NCBI GenBank assembly: GCA_944324905.1
Contig: CALUYB010000004.1
Coordinates: forward strand, 79,291 to 143,290
Length of the DNA: 64,000 nt
DNA from: Candidatus Gastranaerophilales bacterium
GTDB lineage: Bacteria; Cyanobacteriota; Vampirovibrionia; Gastranaerophilales; Gastranaerophilaceae
Direction: 5' to 3'
Part shown: piece after piece, positions 1 to 8,942 of the stretch
Numbering within the stretch: the first letter of the stretch is position 1
Layout of the letters: each line of letters opens with the position of its first letter
Translations under genes and position numbers: made by a program
The notes under the pieces: model-generated
The model's database searches: none
What the model was told of the DNA's origin: nothing
The model's input: only the letters and a program-made list of their open reading frames with translations

Positions 1-3000
1 AAAACTTTTTTAGAAAGTTCTTTTTCTTCATTTTTATCCAACCAGTCAATATTTTCTTTATTTGCAATATATCTGGCTTGTTTGAGAATATCTCTTGTTG
101 AAACATCAAAAGAAGTTTGACCAAAAGCTTCAGCTCTAAAGAAATCAACTTCTTCTTTGCCCAAAAATTTATCTTGAGCTAAATCGCTTATGGCTTTATT
201 TATAATATCAAGCGTTTGCTTATCATCCTTCAAGATAGAAGTAAAAGCATTTTTATACATTTCGCCAATTATCATAGCTTTTGAACTTAAATTGTCATAG
301 CTTGAGGTCGGATCGTTAGGATTTTTACCTATTACTACTTGAGCAGCTCTTTTTGCAGTTTGTACATCATCTTGTGTTATTTGTGAATTGTGAGTATTTA
401 TACCAAACCTTGACAAGTAAGCGCCCATATCAACTGCAAGACAAGAAAGCCCAAGAGGTTTATCGTGGTTATCCCAGAATTTGTGGGTAAAAAGAACACT
501 CAACGCAGGGCCTGATTGAATGAATTTTTCCAAACCATCTCTTACAGAATTTAAATCGGCAAAGTAATGTGTTTTGTTACCCGATTCAAAGCTTTTTGAG
601 AAGAATTGACTTAGCATATTAAAGAATAGTGAATACTGCGAACCTGTTGTAGCGCCTGTTTTTTCATCTATCATACGCTCTGCTATGTCAGGGTTAATGT
701 ATTTGCCCCAATCCATTTCTTTGATTTCTTTAACTCTTGCTTCGATTTGTTCGTTTGTTGCATTAGGCCCTAATTCATTTCTAGCCTCATAATAATATGC
801 AGGATTGTCGTTAAAATAAGACCACAAATCTGTCAACTCTAATATCACATAAGCCGAAGGGTTGACATCTCGCGCATTTTTAATAAATGTCCCCCAAAAT
901 TCTATCATATCATCAATAGAATCTTCCATTCTTCTCAAACCATTGGCATTTGCATTTAAATCTGCAATATCTTTTGCAGCATCAAAACGCCAGTTTAAAC
1001 CTGCGCGAGCTTGTTTAATAAATTCTTTTGCAAATTGAATACCCGCATAAGACATTTTATTAATACTTGTATCCTTAAGTAAGCTTGCAAATTCTTTTTC
1101 TTTTTCTTGAGTAAGTTTTTTATTTTCTAAATTAAATATAATATTTCTATATAAATCTTTTGCGTCAGTATTTGTGTCACCTGAAGTGTAAACGCCGGCC
1201 TCAGCCAGAGAAGCTTTTTTAAGAGAATCTGAATTTACAATCGCATCGTTTTCAGAATCAAAAGTAATAATTTCATTAGGATAAATTGCTTTTGTTACTA
1301 CATAGCTTAAAATATTTGGCATTAAAAGTTCAAGAACCGCTTCACCGTATGGAGTAAGTTTTGCAAATTTTGGATTACCATATACATTTTGCTTATTAAG
1401 TGTTTCTGTACTCTTGTCTTCTTTATTTTCATCTAAAGATGCTTTACCTTCTTCGCTTGTTAAAACATCGAATGAATCCGGTAAAAATTCGATAATTTTT
1501 TCACCCGATTCGTCTTGCATTTTAGCCAAAGTACCTATTATAAAATTAGCCAAAAGTTCTGTAGTTTGGGGTGTTTTCATGTAATTATTAAATACCGGTG
1601 TATTTAGAACAACTTGAAGTTGAGGTGATAAATCTAAACCACCATATCTAAAATTAGTATTTTTAATTATATCTTGAATTGCATCTTTAGCATTCACATT
1701 TGTCAAATTCTTGTCAAATTCAATACTTTTAGCATCTTCATACATTTCCTGAAGTTTTTCAGGTGTTACATCATTTTTATATGCAATTTCAGCTATATTT
1801 TTCCTACCTTCAGGGTTATTTTTTGCATACTCTAATGCGATATTTTCAACATAAGCATCATGAGCAAACTTTGTCCAACGCAAACCGGTATCATACAAAT
1901 ATTGCCTTGCATCATAGTATCCTTGGACATTTTCAGGTCTTGCATTAGGATTTGAAAGGTTTAATTTAACAAGATCAACACTGCCTGCCCAATAATCAAC
2001 ACCGCCAGCTCTGCCCTTTTCAACTATATCATAGTTTTCAAAGGAGAAAAATGTGTGAATATTGTCTATAATTCTTGAGTGTTTATCGCCAAATTCTTTT
2101 GCAAGTTCTTTATGCTTATCTGTAAGCATTTTATTTGTGTAACCGCTAAATCTGTCCCTTACACTTTTATCTGAATAATCCAATTCAAAGAAATACGGCT
2201 GAACTGAATCTTCATGAAGTGTAATATCGTAGTGATCCGCAGGGTTAGGAATATCGTATCTTTCAATTAAATTTTTTGTATCATTTTGCTGTTCTTTGCT
2301 TGCAAGTCTGTCATCAAAGAACTGAATATAACTTGGCTTATTAGAGTCATAACCCTTAACACCTCTCGGGTTTATAATTTTAAAACCTATATGATCCCAT
2401 GCGTTTGCATGTTGTGGATTTTCACTTGGTATATAATCAGGGAATACGCCAACTTTAATTCTGTCACCGCTTTTTATTTTAAACCAGTTGTAATATGGAG
2501 ATTTTTTACCATTTTTCAACACATCTTGGAAAAAGGGGCTTTGTAAACTATGCGATGTAAAAGCACCATCAGCAATGTAGCCCTTGCCTTCTCTAAATAA
2601 TTCGGTAAGAACTTTTTTAAATTTTGCTTGAGATGGAACCCTTAAAGTGTTTTCACTCCAATATTTATGTGAAGATTTTGTATCTGCGCCGATATAGGGA
2701 TTTGTCATAACATAACGATAAGGAGCAAGTTTTTTATCTTTCTTGTATAAAATACCATCTATATCGCCACCTGCTTTATTAAAGTGGATTCTATTATATT
2801 TATTTCTATCTATACCATTACTAGTATAAGAATCGTAAAAAACATGATAAGCTGAACCTGCTTTTGGTGTTACACCCATTCTGTTTGAAATGACAGTAAA
2901 TTCACCAAATTCATCGTCTTTAAATTTGCTACCTGGGTCATTGTTAATATAAGCTTTTGTTTTTATCTCACCGAAGACATTTTTTTTGTTTTCAGGATCA

Positions 3001-3365
3001 AGATTTTTATATGCTTGTTTTGCATCTTCTTTATCAACAAGTCTGAATCTGTAACCCATGTACTCACTAAACTTAGGATCGCTTATTACAGTATTTCTAG
3101 GATAATCGGTTGAATTTTTTAATTTAAAATCATGGTAAGAATTATTTATTGTAATTGGATTACAAAAATCTTTATCAATTTTAAAACCGCCATTGCCATC
3201 TTCAACTACAGGGCAAACTTCAAGCAAAATATCGTATTTTTCTCTGTCAAAAGGTGGAGCGTAAAACTTGTAAACATCATCAGGGGTGCGTTCTAAGCCT
3301 TTAAATGATATTTTTTTAATGTTACTTACACTTTCTTCTTTTAGATTGATTGCTGAAATTTTCAC
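1..3365 (-). CDS. Very large GH13-type alpha-amylase family protein, C-terminus outside window
   Basis: The frame opens at a GTG (3365) with AAGGG eight bases upstream and is still open at the left edge, so it has at least 1,121 codons, far longer than ordinary amylases. GH13 signatures can be read by hand: an acceptor-site-like segment ADGAFTSHSLQSPFF near 2570, the nucleophile region GLNWRFDAAKD near 1000, the acid region YVILELTDLW near 840 and the third-Asp region FWDNHDKP near 470. All three catalytic carboxylates are therefore present. It should act on alpha-glucans; substrate and linkage cannot be told. The N-terminus carries the short motif KKISFKG found on other proteins here. No signal peptide is evident. 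It is last in a minus-strand operon after a second GH13 gene, from which it is separated by about 74 bases. Confidence 0.75.
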   Translation of the reverse strand, partial: MKISAINLKEESVSNIKKISFKGLERTPDDVYKFYAPPFDREKYDILLEVCPVVEDGNGGFKIDKDFCNPITINNSYHDFKLKNSTDYPRNTVISDPKFSEYMGYRFRLVDKEDAKQAYKNLDPENKKNVFGEIKTKAYINNDPGSKFKDDEFGEFTVISNRMGVTPKAGSAYHVFYDSYTSNGIDRNKYNRIHFNKAGGDIDGILYKKDKKLAPYRYVMTNPYIGADTKSSHKYWSENTLRVPSQAKFKKVLTELFREGKGYIADGAFTSHSLQSPFFQDVLKNGKKSPYYNWFKIKSGDRIKVGVFPDYIPSENPQHANAWDHIGFKIINPRGVKGYDSNKPSYIQFFDDRLASKEQQNDTKNLIERYDIPNPADHYDITLHEDSVQPYFFELDYSDKSVRDRFSGYTNKMLTDKHKELAKEFGDKHSRIIDNIHTFFSFENYDIVEKGRAGGVDYWAGSVDLVKLNLSNPNARPENVQGYYDARQYLYDTGLRWTKFAHDAYVENIALEYAKNNPEGRKNIAEIAYKNDVTPEKLQEMYEDAKSIEFDKNLTNVNAKDAIQDIIKNTNFRYGGLDLSPQLQVVLNTPVFNNYMKTPQTTELLANFIIGTLAKMQDESGEKIIEFLPDSFDVLTSEEGKASLDENKEDKSTETLNKQNVYGNPKFAKLTPYGEAVLELLMPNILSYVVTKAIYPNEIITFDSENDAIVNSDSLKKASLAEAGVYTSGDTNTDAKDLYRNIIFNLENKKLTQEKEKEFASLLKDTSINKMSYAGIQFAKEFIKQARAGLNWRFDAAKDIADLNANANGLRRMEDSIDDMIEFWGTFIKNARDVNPSAYVILELTDLWSYFNDNPAYYYEARNELGPNATNEQIEARVKEIKEMDWGKYINPDIAERMIDEKTGATTGSQYSLFFNMLSQFFSKSFESGNKTHYFADLNSVRDGLEKFIQSGPALSVLFTHKFWDNHDKPLGLSCLAVDMGAYLSRFGINTHNSQITQDDVQTAKRAAQVVIGKNPNDPTSSYDNLSSKAMIIGEMYKNAFTSILKDDKQTLDIINKAISDLAQDKFLGKEEVDFFRAEAFGQTSFDVSTRDILKQARYIANKENIDWLDKNEEKELSKKV

Positions 3366-3439
3366 AATATTTACCCTTGTTTGTTATTCCCTTCAATTTT
3401 TATAAAACATCTGAACCAATAAAATTGCCTGTTTTAAAT

Positions 3440-5281
3440 CTATTTTTTACAGATGTTATCAGTGTACGCTGCCGATTGTCCTAAATTTTCTTCGGATTTA
3501 TCTCGAGGTTTTAAATAGTTCTCAAAATTTTGCTTCATTACATTTTCTGGTTTTGAATAGTATTCAATTTCGGGCGTATTAATTTCAAATACATGTGCCC
3601 TTAGTGGCCCTAAATCAACTGTTAAAGTATTTGGCGACTTTTGGAAATAGCTTGGTTGAGCGTAAGAAGGAACAAGATTTTTAAGTTCTTGATCTACCTT
3701 AAATCCCGGTATTTGTATTTTTGCGCTTCTTCTTAAATTTGCATTCCTGTTGGCAACAACCAAAAGTGTTTTACCGTCTTTGTGTCTTGCATAAGCAATT
3801 ACTTCAGGATTATTGGTTTCAAGTTTAATTAATGAACCATACTGATTTATATCCTTGTATTTATTTCTCATGCTATGTGTTTGTTTTATTAAGTCTTGAA
3901 TTTCGGGAAAATCACCACCTGGTCTTCTTGAGTTGTTAAATATATCGAGTCTGCCGGTATGAACCGTACATTCATTGTTGTCTGTTTGTGAATTTGCCAC
4001 TTTAGCATGGTCATATGGGTATAAATAATAATCGCCCGTTTGTACACCGTCTATGTAGTATGGATTAACCATAGGGAGCGTATTTTGCAGAACAGTTGTA
4101 AACATAACCCAAGGTGCACCGCCTTGATACATAGGACTTTGATCATCATGAGTTGTCATAGAACCAATTAGAGACTTAGGTTCGCTCATTCTATTAGACA
4201 TATCAATATTTTCTTTCATATACTTAAATATGTCATCAGCTTTTGTCCATTGGCTCAGGATGTGGAATTGACCATAATATGAGTTAAATCCGCCTCTCAA
4301 TTGATCTTCAGGTCTATCATATGGCATATTTAGCTGTGGTGAGGCATCTTCATGGGTGTAAGACTCTGCCAACCAACCAAATTGAGAATCAAGAGTATGA
4401 GAATAAGGAATTAATACATTCCAGAACTCAATCGGTTTAGCACGGGAAACATCGGCCCTTATACCATCAATGCCAAGTTCAACGCAAGCATCAACGTATT
4501 TTTTATGCATATCAACAAGTTTGGGGTTCAATATTCTCTTGCCTTCATCATCCCAAACTCTGAACATTCTAATATCTTGCCAACCTTGTGGAGTTTTGTC
4601 TTGACCGTCTTTTTCTTTTGCCATTAGTTCAGGATGTCTTTTTGCAAAGTCAAGGCTTGCACAAGACGGCAAGTCTAACATAACTGAAATGCCGCGTTTA
4701 TGACATTCATCAATAAATATTTTAAAGTGATCCCAAGCAGTACCAGGGGTATTAGGGTCTTTTAAATTAGGGTCAACTGCAAGTTTGCCATCATCTTCTA
4801 TAAATTTATCAGGCGCATAAAGTGAACCTGCAATACCCATAGCCAAAGTTTTACCTGTCGGATGAATGGGTAAAATATGCAAGGTATTTATACCCATATC
4901 TTTAATTTCATCAAGTCTGTCTATGGCATTTATAAAATTACCAGATATTTCACCTTCTTGAATAAGCCCGTTACCATCAAGGTCCTTAGCGTTCATTGTT
5001 CTTGGAACAACACCCAAAATTATTGCTTCGTTATTTCTTAGCATATCCCTAAAATGGTTATTCCATTGAACATTTTGAACGTTAGCATTATTGTTTATAG
5101 GTTGAATTTTTTGAGTTGGTAAAATTTGACTTGTTTGCTTAATAATATATTTGCTAACCATAGGGTTGTATGGCAGCTCTTGTTGTGTTTGGGGTTGCTG
5201 TTGTGTTTGTTCCTGAGCCTTTTTAGGAGCTGTATTTTGAGGATAAATAATATATTTTTGTGCTACGTTACTTATTTGCAT
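3440..5281 (-). CDS. GH13 alpha-amylase family enzyme with EF-hand-like loop
   Basis: This 613-residue protein is a (beta/alpha)8 glycoside hydrolase of family GH13, predicted to hydrolyse or transfer alpha-1,4/1,6 glucan. The catalytic set is visible: GIDGIRADV (nucleophile Asp), FGWLAESY (acid Glu) and TTHDDQ (third Asp). A short beta-rich C-terminal domain follows (about residues 470-560). Near residue 100 the loop DLDGNGLIQEGE has the spacing of an EF-hand calcium site, just before the barrel. Residues 1-80 are Gln/Pro-rich and low complexity, with no signal peptide. The start is supported by GGAGG ten bases upstream and overlaps the preceding gene by 14 bases, implying translational coupling within the four-gene operon. 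Confidence 0.85.
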   Translation of the reverse strand: MQISNVAQKYIIYPQNTAPKKAQEQTQQQPQTQQELPYNPMVSKYIIKQTSQILPTQKIQPINNNANVQNVQWNNHFRDMLRNNEAIILGVVPRTMNAKDLDGNGLIQEGEISGNFINAIDRLDEIKDMGINTLHILPIHPTGKTLAMGIAGSLYAPDKFIEDDGKLAVDPNLKDPNTPGTAWDHFKIFIDECHKRGISVMLDLPSCASLDFAKRHPELMAKEKDGQDKTPQGWQDIRMFRVWDDEGKRILNPKLVDMHKKYVDACVELGIDGIRADVSRAKPIEFWNVLIPYSHTLDSQFGWLAESYTHEDASPQLNMPYDRPEDQLRGGFNSYYGQFHILSQWTKADDIFKYMKENIDMSNRMSEPKSLIGSMTTHDDQSPMYQGGAPWVMFTTVLQNTLPMVNPYYIDGVQTGDYYLYPYDHAKVANSQTDNNECTVHTGRLDIFNNSRRPGGDFPEIQDLIKQTHSMRNKYKDINQYGSLIKLETNNPEVIAYARHKDGKTLLVVANRNANLRRSAKIQIPGFKVDQELKNLVPSYAQPSYFQKSPNTLTVDLGPLRAHVFEINTPEIEYYSKPENVMKQNFENYLKPRDKSEENLGQSAAYTDNICKK

Positions 5282-7736
5282 TTACACCTCCGTTATCTTT
5301 TTTTTGTTTGTAGAGATGTTCATTTCTTGCCTTTCCAAAGAATAGCTGAGTAATCAATGTAGCTCCAATCGCAACGCCTGTTAAAGTACCAAAGATTTTA
5401 AACCAGTGTCTATCATTATAAATTTTACTTGCGGTTTCCATAAGTAAATCAGAACCTGCTTTACCAAGCATTGAGTACTGAGTTTTTTGCAGCGCACCTG
5501 TTGCTGCATCAGGAATTTCATGGCCGCGTCTGGCAAAATCTACAGTTTGGGCGTATATATTATAGAAATTTTCTCTTGTTGCCTTAAGTCTTGCAAGTAA
5601 TGCAGGAGCACAGCTTTCTGTTGTGTCCTTAGCAAGACTACCATAAGGTCTTGCATTTTCTCCTATCATATCTGTTTCTTTAAAGAGTAATTTTACAATA
5701 TTTACAGCTTCGTCACCGTTTTTATCTAAATAAAATTTATTTGAAAGGTCATTCATTGAAGAATCATAAATAATATTGCGGCAAATTTTAATTACATAAT
5801 CACTAAGTTCATCTTCACCTGTTAGGTATTTCCAATATGCCTTTAGCTCACCTGTTTGCAATCTTTTTTCAAAGTCAGCTTCAAGCAGATATCTGTGACC
5901 TGTAGCTCTTATGCCTGCGCCTTTTTCTTCAACAAATAAGTTTATGGTTTTTCCAAATAAAGATTCACGTTTTTTGTTATTTGCAACAAGTTCGCCTTTT
6001 AAGCCTGCAATTGGAGAATCATCAGGGATATTTTTAATAAATCTATTGAAGTCTTCTGAAATTTTCAATTTTATTTGTTGCAATAATTTATCAATTGTAC
6101 TTGCTTCGTATTTGGATTGTTTTTCTGTTAAATCTGAAATAAATATTTTATAATACTCGTCATCTGCAGCAATTTTAGATAGATGTTTTACCAAAATTTC
6201 TCTTGAAGATTGTGCAGATTGTCTTGCAACTTTTAGTTCTTTTGTTGGAATATGAGCAGCTTTTACAAGTTCCTGGGTAGATCTTAAATGAATGCCTGTG
6301 TAAATTGATTCATATTTTTGTCCTACCAAACTATTTATAAAATCAGCATAAACACTGGTACGAGCGCTCATTGGTCTTACTTGAGTTTCATAAATATCCA
6401 ATAAATCCTTGTAGAATTGTTTAAGGGTTTCAGGGCTTACATCTTGAGCTTTGATACATTGTTTATAGATATCTTTTAATCTTTTTAATTCATCTGGATT
6501 TTGTACATTACCAGCTATTGTATCAAATAAGTTTTCGAGTTCTTTAGCACCAATTAAGCCCTTGCTTTCTTTTTGGTTTTTAATTTTTATCAATTCTTTT
6601 AACACTTTTGAAGTTAAATCTTGCGCACCTGAGTTACCTTGTAAGTCACTAACACCGCCTAAATTTCTTTTTAGCACAGGAATAACTTCATCGATTTTTA
6701 AATTACCGTTTGTTGCATCTTGATTTTTCATTAAAAGATACTTTTGATTAATTCGAGTTTTTATATCGGGCGCAAAACCTGGAAGCTCAGCTATTAAATT
6801 AGCATCATCTAATTCTTTTGCGTTAATCATTACTTTAAACGGATCAAAAAGTGATGAAATTTCATTTAGGAATTTTTCATCCGGCGCCGTTGTTCTGTTT
6901 TCAAGAATTTGCTTAACTTGTTTTGAGTCAATTGAGTTAAAACTTTTATCTTTAAGTTTCTTTTTTACAAGATTTTCAGGGTTTTTAATGCCATTTAAAG
7001 CTTTATTATATTGTGAATTCACAATATATTTTGTAACCCCTCTTTCAGATAAATTACAAATCATGGAAGTTAAAAGAGGGCTAAAACCCGCAGTCAACAT
7101 CCAAAGGGTGTTACCTTGCAGAGCAACCGTTCTCATTTTTTCTTTTGTAAGCTCTTTATAATCGGGTAATTTTTTATCTACGCCCATTTTATCTGCAATT
7201 TTATCAATTTGCTCATCGGAATATAAATCAGGAATAAATTGGTTATCAAGGAATAATCTTTTTTTACGACCTTGTGCGTCAATGTATTGCTGACGAATAT
7301 CAAAACCGTAGCGCAGTTTTAGAGGTTCTGAAATAAATAATCTGGGCCAAGCTGCCATTGATGCAAAAAATGCGCCTGCACCAATAAATTCCATTAAACC
7401 TTTTGTACCTGTACCGCGTCTTGTAAATAAGTAAGAAGCAATGCCTAAGCTGCCCAACTTCATGCCTAAATCGTTAAATCTACCAAGTTGATTATCATTA
7501 GATTTGCCTGTAGCAAGAGCTTTACCGAGTTCTACAACATCTTTCCCTGTATCAGCAGTTGCAATAATAAAGCTTGAGACAGGATTACGGCTTTTTAAAA
7601 GATAAGCCCTGTGCTGTTGTGGCGCAATAGAGTTTGCATTCAAAAGAAAAGCTCTGTATATGTCTTGATTAGCAATTTTTCCTATTAATTGCTGTTTGTT
7701 TTGTTGATTTTGAATAGGAGTGCTTATTTTATTCAT
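5268..7736 (-). CDS. Large membrane-associated protein of unknown function
   Basis: I do not recognise this 822-residue protein. Two hydrophobic stretches lie near residues 85-140 (a pair around a Gly-rich turn) and one near 780-805 (GTLTGVAIGATLITQLFFG). The 600 residues between are charged, helical and partly coiled-coil in character, so it may be a membrane-anchored scaffold. It sits between two GH13 genes and another membrane protein in one operon, which suggests a role in placing or organising glucan enzymes; that is inference. The start has GAGGTG seven bases upstream and shares one base with the upstream stop codon (TAATG), a typical coupling arrangement. Confidence 0.6.
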   Translation of the reverse strand: MNKISTPIQNQQNKQQLIGKIANQDIYRAFLLNANSIAPQQHRAYLLKSRNPVSSFIIATADTGKDVVELGKALATGKSNDNQLGRFNDLGMKLGSLGIASYLFTRRGTGTKGLMEFIGAGAFFASMAAWPRLFISEPLKLRYGFDIRQQYIDAQGRKKRLFLDNQFIPDLYSDEQIDKIADKMGVDKKLPDYKELTKEKMRTVALQGNTLWMLTAGFSPLLTSMICNLSERGVTKYIVNSQYNKALNGIKNPENLVKKKLKDKSFNSIDSKQVKQILENRTTAPDEKFLNEISSLFDPFKVMINAKELDDANLIAELPGFAPDIKTRINQKYLLMKNQDATNGNLKIDEVIPVLKRNLGGVSDLQGNSGAQDLTSKVLKELIKIKNQKESKGLIGAKELENLFDTIAGNVQNPDELKRLKDIYKQCIKAQDVSPETLKQFYKDLLDIYETQVRPMSARTSVYADFINSLVGQKYESIYTGIHLRSTQELVKAAHIPTKELKVARQSAQSSREILVKHLSKIAADDEYYKIFISDLTEKQSKYEASTIDKLLQQIKLKISEDFNRFIKNIPDDSPIAGLKGELVANNKKRESLFGKTINLFVEEKGAGIRATGHRYLLEADFEKRLQTGELKAYWKYLTGEDELSDYVIKICRNIIYDSSMNDLSNKFYLDKNGDEAVNIVKLLFKETDMIGENARPYGSLAKDTTESCAPALLARLKATRENFYNIYAQTVDFARRGHEIPDAATGALQKTQYSMLGKAGSDLLMETASKIYNDRHWFKIFGTLTGVAIGATLITQLFFGKARNEHLYKQKKDNGGVNANK

Positions 7737-8770
7737 TATAGCACCTCGTATTCTTTGTTAATATCAATTTGTGTGTCAGGTTGATTATTTGCAATTTTAA
7801 ATCCGCGTGTAGCATTATATATACCTAAAATCGTAGAAGCAGCAGCCCCAAAAATAAGCGTTCTACCTACTATTTTTGAAGCAGTAGTAAATTTTTTATT
7901 GTTTCCGTTGTATAAATCCAAAAAGCTGTCTTTTAAAGTAGTAGCAAAATTCCTACCAAAACCTGTAAGTCTTTGGCTCATGGTACCTGAAATTGGCATT
8001 TTAATTTTTCTTTCAAAAGGTTCTTGAGCAGCAAGTGCAACACCTAAAGCTGCCCATATAAAGGAGCTTATTGACCTTGCGGAACTAAGTTTTGTAATAA
8101 CTTCTCTTACTTTTTCTTGAACTGTTTGCTCAGGACAATTTAGAGGATCTTTAAAGCCCATTTTTCTAGCTATTTTGTCCCACCAAAGGTTTCTGTTTCC
8201 TTTCTTTTCACCCATTTTATTTAATAGGTCAAAACGAGGGAAATCAACACTTTCAAACACTCTATGGTATTCAATTCTTGTTAAAGCCTTATCACCTGTA
8301 TTTTCAGGAAGCTCTTTGACAAATTTTTTATAAGGCATTTCAGGGTCTATACCGGTTTTCAACTGGACGCCCTTATTTAAGAATTTTGCACCGAGCCATT
8401 TGCCTAGGGCGTAAAAAACAACACCAAAAGCCATTTTTCTACCAGGGGCAGCAGCAAACGCCCTATCTGGCATTTTAAAACCTTTATTTGCAGCATTAAA
8501 CAAAGCTATTAGCGTGGCAGAACCAACAATATTTGGTATCAAGCCTAAAGATAAAAATTCATAGAAATTAGAGTTTCTTGAACCCTTCATACCCTTTGGC
8601 GCGTAGACAAAAACATCATTTACAAGCTTGCTCAAAGTTATTCTGGCGCCGGTTAATGGAGTTTTTTTAATAATTGTATCAGAAGTATTTGAAAGCTCCT
8701 TCTCCGGTTTATTTTGAACGTAGTATGCGTTCTTTGGTATATTCTCTGTTTTTACCTGTCCTGTTTGCAC
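7736..8770 (-). CDS. Multipass membrane protein of unknown function, first gene of GH13 operon
   Basis: The 344-residue product has four likely membrane segments (about residues 75-95, 115-140, 235-255 and 305-325) separated by basic loops. No family was recognised. Translation appears to start at a GTG; a GGAG lies somewhat far upstream (about 14 bases), so the start is moderately uncertain. It is the promoter-proximal gene of the operon that continues through the 822-residue unknown and two GH13 enzymes. The similar architecture of this protein and its neighbour (basic, helix-rich, hydrophobic pairs) suggests they work together at the membrane. Confidence 0.6.
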   Translation of the reverse strand: MQTGQVKTENIPKNAYYVQNKPEKELSNTSDTIIKKTPLTGARITLSKLVNDVFVYAPKGMKGSRNSNFYEFLSLGLIPNIVGSATLIALFNAANKGFKMPDRAFAAAPGRKMAFGVVFYALGKWLGAKFLNKGVQLKTGIDPEMPYKKFVKELPENTGDKALTRIEYHRVFESVDFPRFDLLNKMGEKKGNRNLWWDKIARKMGFKDPLNCPEQTVQEKVREVITKLSSARSISSFIWAALGVALAAQEPFERKIKMPISGTMSQRLTGFGRNFATTLKDSFLDLYNGNNKKFTTASKIVGRTLIFGAAASTILGIYNATRGFKIANNQPDTQIDINKEYEVL

Positions 8771-8930
8771 CTTGTTAATAACACTCCAAAAAAATTAACA
8801 CACACATATTTTCTAAAAAGCATGAATAAAAATTTTTGTTAGTTAATTTAAAAAACTTTACATTCATTAACAAATATTTTTATTGCACCAACAACATTAC
8901 TAAAATGTAGATAAATCCACAAAAATTATG

Positions 8931-8936
8931 TAAAAT
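8931..8936 (+). promoter_or_regulatory. Predicted -10 box for leaderless ATPase-TPR gene
   Basis: TAAAAT ends six bases before the ATG at 8943, and no Shine-Dalgarno sequence lies between. A transcript starting at the usual distance would begin on the AUG itself. The region 8771-8942 shows nothing else. Confidence 0.45.
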
Positions 8937-8942
8937 AATTAT

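Noticed and set aside
1763..2546. Plus-strand frames of 61 and 86 codons
   Set aside because: Both are antisense to the GH13 giant, whose catalytic motifs prove the minus-strand reading.
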